DNA of 19,255 bases from JAZFYD01 sp036443405. GTDB lineage: Bacteria > Planctomycetota > PLA2. The position numbers and the translations under genes are program-made. Each line of letters begins with the position of its first letter. The stretch's first letter is position 1. The notes under the pieces were generated by a model. The model did not search any database. It was not told where the DNA came from and saw nothing but the letters and a program-made list of their open reading frames with translations. Shown piece after piece: positions 6,843 through 13,705 of this stretch. Location: positions 1 to 19,255 of the forward strand of contig JAZFYD010000176.1 of assembly GCA_036443405.1 (NCBI GenBank), in the 5' to 3' direction.

Positions 6843-8320
6843 GCGACGTCTCCGCCGGTTGGGTCCGTCGGCCAATTGTGGCCCTGCTTGGACGCCGCTT
6901 CATACGCGCGGGCGACCTGCAGCAGCCGCGCCTCCTCGAAGCGCGGTGCCATCAGCTGCAAACCGATCGGCAGCCCGTCCGACGAGCGGCCGCACGGCAA
7001 CGAGATCGCAGTCACACCGGTGAGGTTCGCGGTCACCGCGTACACGTCGTTCAAGTACATCGCCAGCGGGTCGTCGAGCTTGTCGCCCAGCTTGAACGCG
7101 ACGGACGGAGTCGTGGGCGTCAGCAGCACATCCACGGATTCGAAGACCTTGTCCAACTCGAGTCGCAACGCGGCGCGCACCTTCTGCGCCTGGCCGTAAT
7201 ACGCATCGTAGTACCCGCTGGAGAGCGCGAACGTGCCGAGGAGGATGCGGCGTTTGACCTCCGCGCCGAATCCGTCGCCGCGGGTCTCCTCGAACATGCC
7301 GCGCACGTCCTTTGCGTCGCCGCGAAGGCCGTAGCGCACGCCGTCGTAGCGCGCGAGGTTGCTCGAAGCCTCACTCGGTGCGACCACGTAGTAGACGGGG
7401 ATGCCCTGTTTGGTCAGCGGGAGCGAAACCTCTTCACACTTCGCACCCCTGTTGACCAGGATCGCTTGGGCGGCGCCGACCGCGGCGCGCACTTCCGCGG
7501 CGAGACCCTCGCCGAAGTACTCCGTGGGGATGCCGATCCGGAGGTCGCGCATCCGTGTGTCGGGTTCCTTGTTCACTGCGGTAGCGCCGCGCACGCTCGA
7601 AGTCGCGTCGCGCGCATCGTGGCCGGCGATGACCCGCAGAAGAAGTTCCGCGTCTTCGACGTTGCGCGCCAGCGGTCCGATCTGATCCAACGACGACGCA
7701 AATGCGACGAGGCCGAATCGCGAGACCATGCCGTAGGTCGGTTTCAGACCGACGATGCCGCAATACGCCGCGGGCTGCCGGATCGATCCGCCCGTGTCGC
7801 TCCCGAGCGCGAGCGGCACGAGGCCGGCCGCGACGGCGGCTGCGGAGCCCCCGCTCGATCCACCCGGTGTGCGCGAGAGCCCGTAGGGATTCCTCGACGG
7901 GCCGAACGCGCTGTGTTCCGTCGAGGAACCCATGGCGAACTCGTCGAGGTTGGTCTTGCCGAACAAGAGCGCGCCCGCTCCGCGCAGCTGCTCGACGACG
8001 TGGGCGTCGTACGGCGGCGTGAAGGTCTCCAGCATGCGCGAGCCGCACGTTGTCGGCGCGCCCATTTGGCAGATGTTGTCCTTGATCGCGACCGGCACGC
8101 CAGCCAGCGGGCCGGGATCGTGGCCCAACCCGATGTGGCGGTCGATCTCGCGGGCGTGCGTCCGGATGTCCTCGGGCTCGAGATGGATGAACGCGTTCAC
8201 ATGGTCGTTCCACGCGAGCGCGCGCTCGAGGTGCGCATCCGCGACCTCCAGGGCCGTCACCTCGCCGGAGCGGACCAGAGCCGCGATCTCGGTCGCGGTG
8301 CGTTGCCAGAGCGCGGTCAT
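6839..8320 (-). CDS. gatA: Aspartyl/glutamyl-tRNA(Asn/Gln) amidotransferase subunit A
   Basis: 493 residues from the ATG at 8320 (MTALWQRTATEIAALVRSGE), which overlaps the gatC stop as ATGA. An open frame extends upstream through gatC but is not used. GatA is the glutaminase subunit: it releases ammonia from glutamine for GatB. The amidase-signature triad is visible: Lys80 in VAIKDNI, the cis-Ser in PGGSSGGSAAAVAAG (Ser155 by alignment with known GatA), and nucleophile Ser179 in SDTGGSIRQPA. Length and motif spacing are standard. The 4-nt overlaps on both sides imply tight translational coupling, matching the 1:1:1 heterotrimer. Confidence 0.97.
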   Translation of the reverse strand: MTALWQRTATEIAALVRSGEVTALEVADAHLERALAWNDHVNAFIHLEPEDIRTHAREIDRHIGLGHDPGPLAGVPVAIKDNICQMGAPTTCGSRMLETFTPPYDAHVVEQLRGAGALLFGKTNLDEFAMGSSTEHSAFGPSRNPYGLSRTPGGSSGGSAAAVAAGLVPLALGSDTGGSIRQPAAYCGIVGLKPTYGMVSRFGLVAFASSLDQIGPLARNVEDAELLLRVIAGHDARDATSSVRGATAVNKEPDTRMRDLRIGIPTEYFGEGLAAEVRAAVGAAQAILVNRGAKCEEVSLPLTKQGIPVYYVVAPSEASSNLARYDGVRYGLRGDAKDVRGMFEETRGDGFGAEVKRRILLGTFALSSGYYDAYYGQAQKVRAALRLELDKVFESVDVLLTPTTPSVAFKLGDKLDDPLAMYLNDVYAVTANLTGVTAISLPCGRSSDGLPIGLQLMAPRFEEARLLQVARAYEAASKQGHNWPTDPTGGDVA

Positions 8321-8613
8321 CCCTCGTCGCGGTCCACGATCTTGGGCACGAGGAAGTAGGTGCCGTCGGTCTCCGGGGCGTTCCGCAGCGCGTCCTCCCG
8401 GTCCAACCCGCCGATGGCGCGGTCCTTTCGATGTACGTCGACGTCGAAGTACGTAAGGGACTCCGCGTCGTCCGGCAGTTGCACCTCCCGGAGCAGGTCG
8501 ATGTGCTCGACGACGCGGTCGAGATCGCGGGCGAGCGCGGCGCACTCATCGTCCGCGATCCGCACACGCGAGAGGGCGGCGATTCTCCGAACTTCGCTTT
8601 CGTCGATGGCCAT
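8317..8613 (-). CDS. gatC: Aspartyl/glutamyl-tRNA(Asn/Gln) amidotransferase subunit C
   Basis: 98 residues from the ATG at 8613 (MAIDESEVRRIAALSRVRI), the usual family opening. A GTG six codons upstream (8631) is in frame and would add MVKRPF; no Shine-Dalgarno settles the choice. GatC is the small belt-like subunit that wraps GatA and GatB and stabilises the complex. Family features include the LxxDLDRVVEHIDLLREV helix and the C-terminal LRxDxxxxxxxRED...NAPETDGTYFLVPKIV pattern. First gene of gatC-gatA-gatB. It starts 90 bp after the rlmN stop on the same strand, so rlmN-gatCAB may be a single transcription unit. Confidence 0.95.
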   Translation of the reverse strand: MAIDESEVRRIAALSRVRIADDECAALARDLDRVVEHIDLLREVQLPDDAESLTYFDVDVHRKDRAIGGLDREDALRNAPETDGTYFLVPKIVDRDEG

Positions 8614-8703
8614 GAACGGGCGTTTTACCACAGTGGAGCGGGAATCAAGAGCGCGGCGCGAGCGAGTTCTCCGGCGCCGGCCGTGGTCCGGCCAGCGGGA
8701 GTA

Positions 8704-9771
8704 CTACGGGGCGGTTTCCTGACCGTCCTCGAGTTTTTCGTGAAAGCGCCGAAGCTGGCCGCAGGCGGCGGCGACGTCGTCTCCGCGTTGGCGGCGGCAG
8801 TGCACCACGACGCCCTCTTCCTCCAGCAGCGAGACGCAGCGTTCGATGCGCGCGTTGGGCGGCGCCTTGAGCTTGGGGGCGAACGGCACCGGGTTCATCG
8901 GAATGAGGTTCACGTTGACGTGGCGGCCCGCGAGCTTCGCGAGTGCGCGCATGTCCTCGTCCGAATCGTTGATGTTGTCGAGCAGGACGTACTCGAACGT
9001 GACATCACGGCCGGTTTTCTCGAACCAGCGGCGCGACATCGATTCGAGGAAGTGGATGTCGCCCGTGCCACCGCGCGGGACGAGTTCCTTGCGCAGCCCG
9101 TCGAACGCCGCGTGCAGCGAGATCGCCAATTTGACCTTCAGGCCGCGCGTGAGGAAGTCCTCGAACGCTTTCACCGGGCCCGAGGTGCTCACCGTGATCC
9201 GCCGCGCGCCGAAGTCGAGGCCCTCGGGGTCCTGAAGGATGCGCAGGGCCCGCTCGAGGGCATCCAGGTTGTGCAGGGGTTCGCCCATTCCCATCACGAC
9301 GATGTTGGTCAGCCGCTGGCCCGCCATGCGATTGAGCTCGAGAGCCTGCTCGACGATCTCGCCGGCGCTCAAGTTGCGCACCACGCCCTCGGCGCCGCTC
9401 GCGCAGAACACGCAGCCGACGCCGCACCCCACCTGCGTACTCAAACAAGCGGTCGCGCGTTCTCCCTCGGGGATGAGGACGCACTCGACGTGCTCGCCGT
9501 CGTGCAACCTCAGCAGGAGTTTCGTCGTGCCGTCCGCGCTCGGTTCCTCGTGCGCGACCGTTGTCGTGCGGACAGGCGCTTTGGCCGCCAGCGCTTCGCG
9601 GAGGGCCTTCGGGACGTTGCTCATCTCGTCGTATGTGCGCGCGCCCTGTTTCTGCACCCACGAGAACACCTGGTTTGTGCGGTACGTCGGTTGGCGCTCT
9701 GCCGCCATGAGCGCGCGCAACTCCTCCGCGGTGAAATCGGTGAGCGCCCGGGGGGGCTGCGCGGCGTGCAT
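8704..9771 (-). CDS. rlmN: 23S rRNA (adenine2503-C2)/tRNA (adenine37-C2) methyltransferase RlmN
   Basis: 355 residues. Radical-SAM enzyme that methylates C2 of A2503 in 23S rRNA and A37 in some tRNAs. The [4Fe-4S]/SAM motif CxxxCxxC is CGVGCVFC (Cys116, Cys120, Cys123). The two catalytic cysteines of the RlmN mechanism appear to be Cys109 (in ACLSTQVGC, seven residues before the cluster, as in E. coli) and Cys337 (in RRQRGDDVAAACGQL). Other RlmN blocks: NIVVMGMGEPLHN, ITVSTSGP, KLAISLHAAFDGLRKELVP, FEYVLLDNINDS and VNLIPMNPV. The presence of both cysteines and the RGDDVAAACGQL ending favours RlmN. The start MHAAQPPRALTDFTAEELRAL fits the family; no strong Shine-Dalgarno is seen. Confidence 0.96.
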   Translation of the reverse strand: MHAAQPPRALTDFTAEELRALMAAERQPTYRTNQVFSWVQKQGARTYDEMSNVPKALREALAAKAPVRTTTVAHEEPSADGTTKLLLRLHDGEHVECVLIPEGERATACLSTQVGCGVGCVFCASGAEGVVRNLSAGEIVEQALELNRMAGQRLTNIVVMGMGEPLHNLDALERALRILQDPEGLDFGARRITVSTSGPVKAFEDFLTRGLKVKLAISLHAAFDGLRKELVPRGGTGDIHFLESMSRRWFEKTGRDVTFEYVLLDNINDSDEDMRALAKLAGRHVNVNLIPMNPVPFAPKLKAPPNARIERCVSLLEEEGVVVHCRRQRGDDVAAACGQLRRFHEKLEDGQETAP

Positions 9772-9780
9772 CCGTCAGAG

Positions 9781-9798
9781 CCTAACGGCTTACGGGCG
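9781..9798. repeat. Degenerate copy of the dispersed palindromic repeat
   Basis: CCTAACGGC, TTAC, GGGCG lies just upstream of rlmN. It follows the plan of the perfect copies elsewhere in the window (CCAACGGC, TGAC, GCCGTTGG), with substitutions that break the stem. Weak on its own; listed because four related copies lie in the window. Confidence 0.35.
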
Positions 9799-9856
9799 TA
9801 TCGTCTCAGTTTCAGGTTGTTTGAGATGAGCCCGCGACGGCCGGTCCGCGATCGCT

Positions 9857-9876
9857 TCAACGGCGTCAGCCGTTGA
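9857..9876. repeat. Dispersed palindromic repeat, reverse orientation
   Basis: TCAACGGC, loop GTCA, GCCGTTGA: a perfect 8-bp stem. The loop is the reverse complement of TGAC, so relative to the copies near 14957 and 15031 this one is inverted. It lies between the clpX and rlmN genes, downstream of the clpX end hairpin, and may serve as a second termination or mRNA-end structure. Confidence 0.7.
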
Positions 9877-9888
9877 GCCAGAAATACT

Positions 9889-9949
9889 GCTCAAGCGGCG
9901 CGCGTGAGAGCGCTCTATCCGCTCCTAGGCGCTATCGCGCCGCTTGAGC
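9889..9949 (-). terminator. 14-bp inverted repeat spanning the clpX stop codon
   Basis: GCTCAAGCGGCGCG (9889-9902) is a perfect 14-bp inverted match to CGCGCCGCTTGAGC (9936-9949), enclosing 33 nt. The clpX stop codon (9927-9925) lies in the loop and one arm encodes the last residues of ClpX. No T run follows, so this is not a classical intrinsic terminator. A Rho-dependent end stabilised by a hairpin, or 3'-end protection, is likelier. Confidence 0.55.
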
Positions 9950-11208
9950 TTCGCGTCGGAGCGCAGGACCCGGCGGATGGGCTCGCGGCCCTCGAACGCG
10001 CCTTCGTTCACGATGAAGCGCTTGACGTTCTCCATCTCGGGAAGCTCATACAGCACGTCGCGCAGGAATTCTTCGATGAGCGAGCGGATCGCGCGCACGC
10101 CAGTCTCGCGTTTGATCGCTTTTTTCGCGATCGCGGCGAGAGCGCTCTCGTCGAACTCCAGGGTGGCACCCTCCATCTCGAAGTACTTCTGGTACTGGCG
10201 GATGATGGCGTTGCGCGGTTCGAGCATGACGCGAACCAGCTCGTTTTCGCTGAGCGGATCGAGCGTCGCGAGCGTGGGAAGGCGGCCGATGAACTCGGGG
10301 ATCAGGCCGAACTCGAGCAGATCTTCCGTTGCGAGGCGCGGCAGAAGCGTGCGCAACTCCGCGTCCTTGACCTCTTCCGGATCCTCGGCGAACCCGATCC
10401 GGTGCTGGCCAATGCGCTTCTTGATGATCTCTTCGATGCCGCTGAACGTTCCGCCGCAGATGAAGAGGATGTTCGTCGTGTCGAGTTGGATGTACTGCTG
10501 CTCGGGGTGTTTGCGGCCGCCCTGGGGCGGGATGTTCGCGGTCGTGCCTTCGAGGATCTTGAGCAGCGCCTGCTGTACGCCCTCGCCAGAGACGTCCCGC
10601 GTGATGGAGACGTTCTTCTGCGTTTTCGCGATCTTGTCGATCTCGTCCACGTAGATGATGCCGCGCTCAGCGCGTTCGCGGTCGAAGTCCGCGGACTGGA
10701 GTAGGCGGAGCAGGACATTTTCGACGTCTTCGCCGACGTATCCCGCCTCGGTTAGCGTGGTCGCGTCCGCGATCGCGAACGGGACGTCGAGCAGTTTCGC
10801 GAGGCTGCGTGCGAGCAGCGTCTTGCCGGAGCCCGTCGGGCCGACAAGCAGGATGTTCGCCTTCTCGAGTTCGACGTCGTCGCTCTTGAAGCCGACCTGC
10901 ACCCGCCGGTAGTGGTTGTAAACGGCCACTGCCAGCGTCTTTTTCGCGCGCTCCTGGCCGATGACGTACTCGTCGAGGAACTCGCGGATCTCACGGGGTT
11001 TTCTGATGCGCAGTCCGTCGGCGAACGACGACCCGCGCGCGGGTGTCGTCTTCCGGTTCTCCTCCATGAGGATGGTGTTGCACAGGTCGACGCACTCGTT
11101 GCAGATGTAGACGTCGGGCGGACCCGCGACGAGAGAGTCGACCATGTGGCGTGACTTCCCGCAGAAGGTGCAGCGCTCGGTGTAGCTCTTCCGGCCGCTT
11201 TTGCTCAT
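9925..11208 (-). CDS. clpX: ATP-dependent Clp protease ATP-binding subunit ClpX
   Basis: 427 residues. AAA+ unfoldase that recognises, unfolds and threads substrates into ClpP. The N-terminal zinc-binding domain has Cys13, Cys16, Cys36 and Cys39 (CTFC...CNEC). Walker A is GPTGSGKT (123-130), pore loop 1 GYVG (156-159), Walker B IIYVDEID (184-191), the RKH loop 232-234, and the ClpP-docking IGF loop 271-273. A sensor-2 region GVRAIRSLIEE follows near the C-terminus. Length is standard. TGGAG at 11218-11214 is a reasonable Shine-Dalgarno before the ATG. It starts 41 bp after clpP and is last in tig-clpP-clpX. The extreme C-terminus (KLKRRDSA) is encoded inside an inverted repeat. Confidence 0.98.
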   Translation of the reverse strand: MSKSGRKSYTERCTFCGKSRHMVDSLVAGPPDVYICNECVDLCNTILMEENRKTTPARGSSFADGLRIRKPREIREFLDEYVIGQERAKKTLAVAVYNHYRRVQVGFKSDDVELEKANILLVGPTGSGKTLLARSLAKLLDVPFAIADATTLTEAGYVGEDVENVLLRLLQSADFDRERAERGIIYVDEIDKIAKTQKNVSITRDVSGEGVQQALLKILEGTTANIPPQGGRKHPEQQYIQLDTTNILFICGGTFSGIEEIIKKRIGQHRIGFAEDPEEVKDAELRTLLPRLATEDLLEFGLIPEFIGRLPTLATLDPLSENELVRVMLEPRNAIIRQYQKYFEMEGATLEFDESALAAIAKKAIKRETGVRAIRSLIEEFLRDVLYELPEMENVKRFIVNEGAFEGREPIRRVLRSDAKLKRRDSA

Positions 11209-11249
11209 CGCTGCTCCATTCTAGACCACGAATCCCGTCGATTAACGGA

Positions 11250-11852
11250 CTACTCGGCGGAGGCGTCCAAGACCTCGTCCACCAGTCCGTATTCCTTGGC
11301 TTCGCTAGCGCTCAGATAGAAGTCGCGGTCCGAGTCCTTTTCGATTCGCTCCACCGGCTGGCCCGTGTGGTTTGCGAAAATCTGGTTCATCTCGGAGCGC
11401 AGTTTGACGATCTCGTCCACCTGGCGCTCGATGTCCGAAGCCGTGCCGCCCGCGCCACCGCTCGGCTGATGCAGCATCACACGGCCGTGGGGGAGGATGA
11501 AACGCTTGCCCTTGGTGCCTGCCGCCAAGAGCAGCGCGCCCATGCTCATCGCCTGGCCGATGCAGTACGTCGCGATGTCGCACTTGATGAACTGCATCGT
11601 GTCATAGATAGCCATGCCGTCGCTGACGTAACCGCCGGGCGAGTTGATGTAGAGGCTGATCTCCTGGCTCTTATTCTCCTTTTGGAGGAAGAGCATTTGC
11701 GCGATGACGACGTTCGCGACCGTGTCGTTGATCGGAGTGCCGACGAAGATGATCCGGTCCTCGAGCAGCCGCGAGTAGATGTCATAGGCCCGTTCTCCGC
11801 GGCCCGTACGTTCGATGACCGTGGGGATGAACATGTTGGCGCGCTCGTTCAT
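11250..11852 (-). CDS. clpP: ATP-dependent Clp protease proteolytic subunit ClpP
   Basis: 200 residues. Serine peptidase forming the tetradecameric chamber of ClpXP. The catalytic triad is Ser103 (GQAMSMGALLL), His128 (HGRVMLHQP) and Asp177 (DSDRDFYLSA); the Ser-His-Asp spacing matches E. coli ClpP. The N-terminal segment MNERANMFIPTVIERTGRGERAYDIYSRLL is the usual propeptide/axial-loop region, and ISLYINSPGGYVSDGMAIYDTMQ is a strongly conserved block. It begins 9 bp after the tig stop, so it is almost certainly cotranscribed with tig and clpX. Confidence 0.98.
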   Translation of the reverse strand: MNERANMFIPTVIERTGRGERAYDIYSRLLEDRIIFVGTPINDTVANVVIAQMLFLQKENKSQEISLYINSPGGYVSDGMAIYDTMQFIKCDIATYCIGQAMSMGALLLAAGTKGKRFILPHGRVMLHQPSGGAGGTASDIERQVDEIVKLRSEMNQIFANHTGQPVERIEKDSDRDFYLSASEAKEYGLVDEVLDASAE

Positions 11853-11861
11853 GGGGTCGCT

Positions 11862-13283
11862 CTACTCTTCCTTTTTCTTGGCGGCCTTCTTGGCCGTTTT
11901 CTTGGTGGTGCCCGTCTTCTTGGAACTCGGGGGCTTCTTGGCGGATGCCGCCTTCTTCTCTTTCGGCGCATCCACCTCTTTGACTTTGACCTTTTGGCGC
12001 AGGCGGGCCCTGGCCTTTTTCTCGCGCAGCTGGGTCCGGACGGAGCCCAACCGGCCCGCTTCCCGCAGATGAGCGTACATCTGCTCGGGTGTCCGGTCGT
12101 TGTAGGCCGCCAAAAGCGCGACCATTTCCTTCACCTCGGTCTCGGTGACGAGGATGCGCTCGTTCTCCACGATCTTGTCCATGACAAAAAACGTGCGCAT
12201 CTCGCGGGCGGTCTCCTCGGTACGCCGGGCGCGGACTTCGGCGACGCGCTTCGCGATCTCCTCCTCGCTGGCCTTGGCCACCTGGAGTTCGTATGCGGCG
12301 CGCCGGGCCATCTCATCGGCCTCACGCGAGATCAACTCCTCCGGGAGTTCGAAGTCGCATTGCTCCGCGAGCTTGTCGAGCGCCTGCTCCTCGATCGCGC
12401 GGTCGCGTTCCTGCTCGTTGCGCCGACGCACATCCTGGGTGACGTGCTGGACCATGTCGTCGACGCCGTCGAAATCGAAACCCTTCGCGAGTTCCTCGTC
12501 CAACTCCGGAACGTCGGGACGCTTGAAGTCCAAGACCTCGACCTCGAGCGCCAGGTCCTGGCCGGCCAGCGGGTGGCCTTCCTCGTGGGGCGGAACAAAC
12601 GCCTTCGCGTTCACGGTCGCGCCGGCCTTTTGTTTCAGCAGCGCTTCGTCGAGACCATCGGTGATTAGACCGTGCTCTGGGAGCCTGCGCGAGCCGACCT
12701 CGTAGGACGTGTCCTCCGTGTGAAATAGCTCCTGCTCGCCGACGTGGCCCCGGACTTTGATCGACACGATGTCGTTCGTGTCGATGCCGCCGTTCGCGAC
12801 AGGGCGCAGCGTCGCCTTGCGGCGGCGCAACGCGAACAGCGCTTCGTCGACCTCGGCCTTGGCGGGCTCTGCCGCCGCGACCTCGACCTCGATGCCATCG
12901 AGATCGGGCAAGTCGAACTCCGGTTTCACCGTGATCGTGAAGTCGAACGCGAACTGCTCTTCGGGCTTCGCTTCGATCTCCAAGGCGTCGAAATCCGGAT
13001 CGGAAATCGGCGCCAGGTCGTTTTTCTGCAGGGCCTCTTCGAACGCGTTGTCGATAAGCGTCTGCTTGACCTCGGCCGCGACCTCTTTCCCGAATCGTTT
13101 CTCAACGAGCTTGCGCGGCGCCTTGCCGCGACGGAAACCGGCGATCGGGATGTTCTTGGAGAGATTCTGGAAGCTCTTGTTGAACTCCTCCGAGACCCGC
13201 TCCGGCGGCACAATGACTGTGACCTTCTTACGGCACGGCCCGGCGGGCTCGATTTGAAACTGGATGTCGGTCGCGCTCTCCAT
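11862..13283 (-). CDS. tig: Trigger factor with lysine-rich C-terminal tail
   Basis: 473 residues from the ATG at 13283, preceded by GGGAGG (13293-13288). Ribosome-associated chaperone that receives nascent chains at the exit tunnel. The ribosome-binding signature GFRRGKAP is at residues 49-56 in the N-terminal domain. A PPIase (FKBP-like) domain spans roughly 155-240 (IVSIKVRGHVGEQELF...PPHEEGHPLAGQDLALEVEVLDF), and a long helical C-terminal domain occupies about 250-430. The tail (441-473) is unusual: 14 of 33 residues are Lys, mixed with Ala, Thr, Ser and Pro, resembling histone-H1-like or ribosomal-protein tails. Typical trigger factors are about 430 residues and lack this. An in-frame extension upstream of the ATG was rejected because the Shine-Dalgarno and promoter fit 13283. 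First gene of tig-clpP-clpX. Confidence 0.95.
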   Translation of the reverse strand: MESATDIQFQIEPAGPCRKKVTVIVPPERVSEEFNKSFQNLSKNIPIAGFRRGKAPRKLVEKRFGKEVAAEVKQTLIDNAFEEALQKNDLAPISDPDFDALEIEAKPEEQFAFDFTITVKPEFDLPDLDGIEVEVAAAEPAKAEVDEALFALRRRKATLRPVANGGIDTNDIVSIKVRGHVGEQELFHTEDTSYEVGSRRLPEHGLITDGLDEALLKQKAGATVNAKAFVPPHEEGHPLAGQDLALEVEVLDFKRPDVPELDEELAKGFDFDGVDDMVQHVTQDVRRRNEQERDRAIEEQALDKLAEQCDFELPEELISREADEMARRAAYELQVAKASEEEIAKRVAEVRARRTEETAREMRTFFVMDKIVENERILVTETEVKEMVALLAAYNDRTPEQMYAHLREAGRLGSVRTQLREKKARARLRQKVKVKEVDAPKEKKAASAKKPPSSKKTGTTKKTAKKAAKKKEE

Positions 13284-13308
13284 GAGGCCTCCCAGTGGGG
13301 AATCGCCC

Positions 13309-13336
13309 AGTGTAGAAGCGTGAGGGGGTCGGTCAA
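13309..13336 (-). promoter_or_regulatory. Promoter of tig-clpP-clpX
   Basis: On the minus strand TTGACC (13336-13331), a 16-bp spacer and TACACT (13314-13309) form a good sigma-70-type promoter. The expected start near 13302 leaves a leader of about 20 nt that contains the GGGAGG Shine-Dalgarno. No heat-shock (CIRCE-like) inverted repeat is visible here. Confidence 0.6.
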
Positions 13337-13430
13337 GGGACGCGGAACGTCGGTGTTGCGTCAATTGGACACGCCGCCGGATCGCGCCGAATCAGCACGC
13401 TTTGACGGGGCGTCACCCGCCAGTCTTTTC

Positions 13431-13459
13431 TTGCCGGGGTCGCCGGGGCCGCTTATTCT
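13431..13459 (+). promoter_or_regulatory. Weak rho promoter candidate
   Basis: TTGCCG (13431-13436), a 17-bp spacer and TATTCT (13454-13459) face rho. If used, the rho mRNA would have a leader of about 240 nt. Each box has mismatches and the region is GC-rich, so this is only the best candidate seen in the 422-bp tig-rho intergenic region. Apart from this, the tig promoter and one hairpin, nothing else is recognisable there. Confidence 0.3.
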
Positions 13460-13592
13460 GATCGCGTTCATGGCCGGTTGACCGGCCCGCCCCGGATTAC
13501 GGGAGTGCGGATCGTAGGTTTGCGGTTTGCGATTGCGGGCCCCGAGTGAGTCAACGGCAAAGCAGCGACCCGTTCGCAACGCAGCGATCCGA

Positions 13593-13610
13593 ACCGGAAT
13601 CCCGGTTTTG
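13593..13610 (+). terminator. Hairpin with short T run in the rho leader
   Basis: AACCGG, loop AATC, CCGGTT, followed by two more T bases (TTTT at 13607-13610). A short 6-bp stem about 95 bp before the rho start codon. It could be an attenuator element, since rho is commonly autoregulated in its leader, but the stem and T run are weak. Confidence 0.25.
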
Positions 13611-13705
13611 GCCCCGTGTTTTCTGAGGATGAAAAGTCATCCGGTGACGCACACGGCGCATGGAGAACCGCTGTCCGGGCGGGTTGTTCAAGTGGGAGTA
13701 CGAAC

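Noticed and set aside
5532..7199. Long plus-strand open frame antisense to gatB and gatA (555 codons)
   Set aside because: It is a GC-rich shadow of gatB/gatA, rich in Arg and Ala with no domain. The minus-strand genes have complete catalytic motifs.
6878..8359. Long plus-strand open frame antisense to gatA (493 codons)
   Set aside because: Mirrors gatA in the complementary frame; low-complexity Arg/His/Val composition and no recognisable motif.
11151..12668. Long plus-strand open frame antisense to clpP and tig (505 codons)
   Set aside because: Shadow of well-supported genes; Leu/Arg/Asp/Val-rich with no family features.
13284..13364. N-terminal extension of trigger factor beyond the ATG at 13283
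   Set aside because: It would overlap the predicted promoter; the chosen ATG has a Shine-Dalgarno and gives the normal family N-terminus.
13616..13705. N-terminal extension of Rho from a GTG at 13616
   Set aside because: No Shine-Dalgarno, no similarity to a Rho N-domain, whereas the ATG at 13706 has GGGAG at good spacing.
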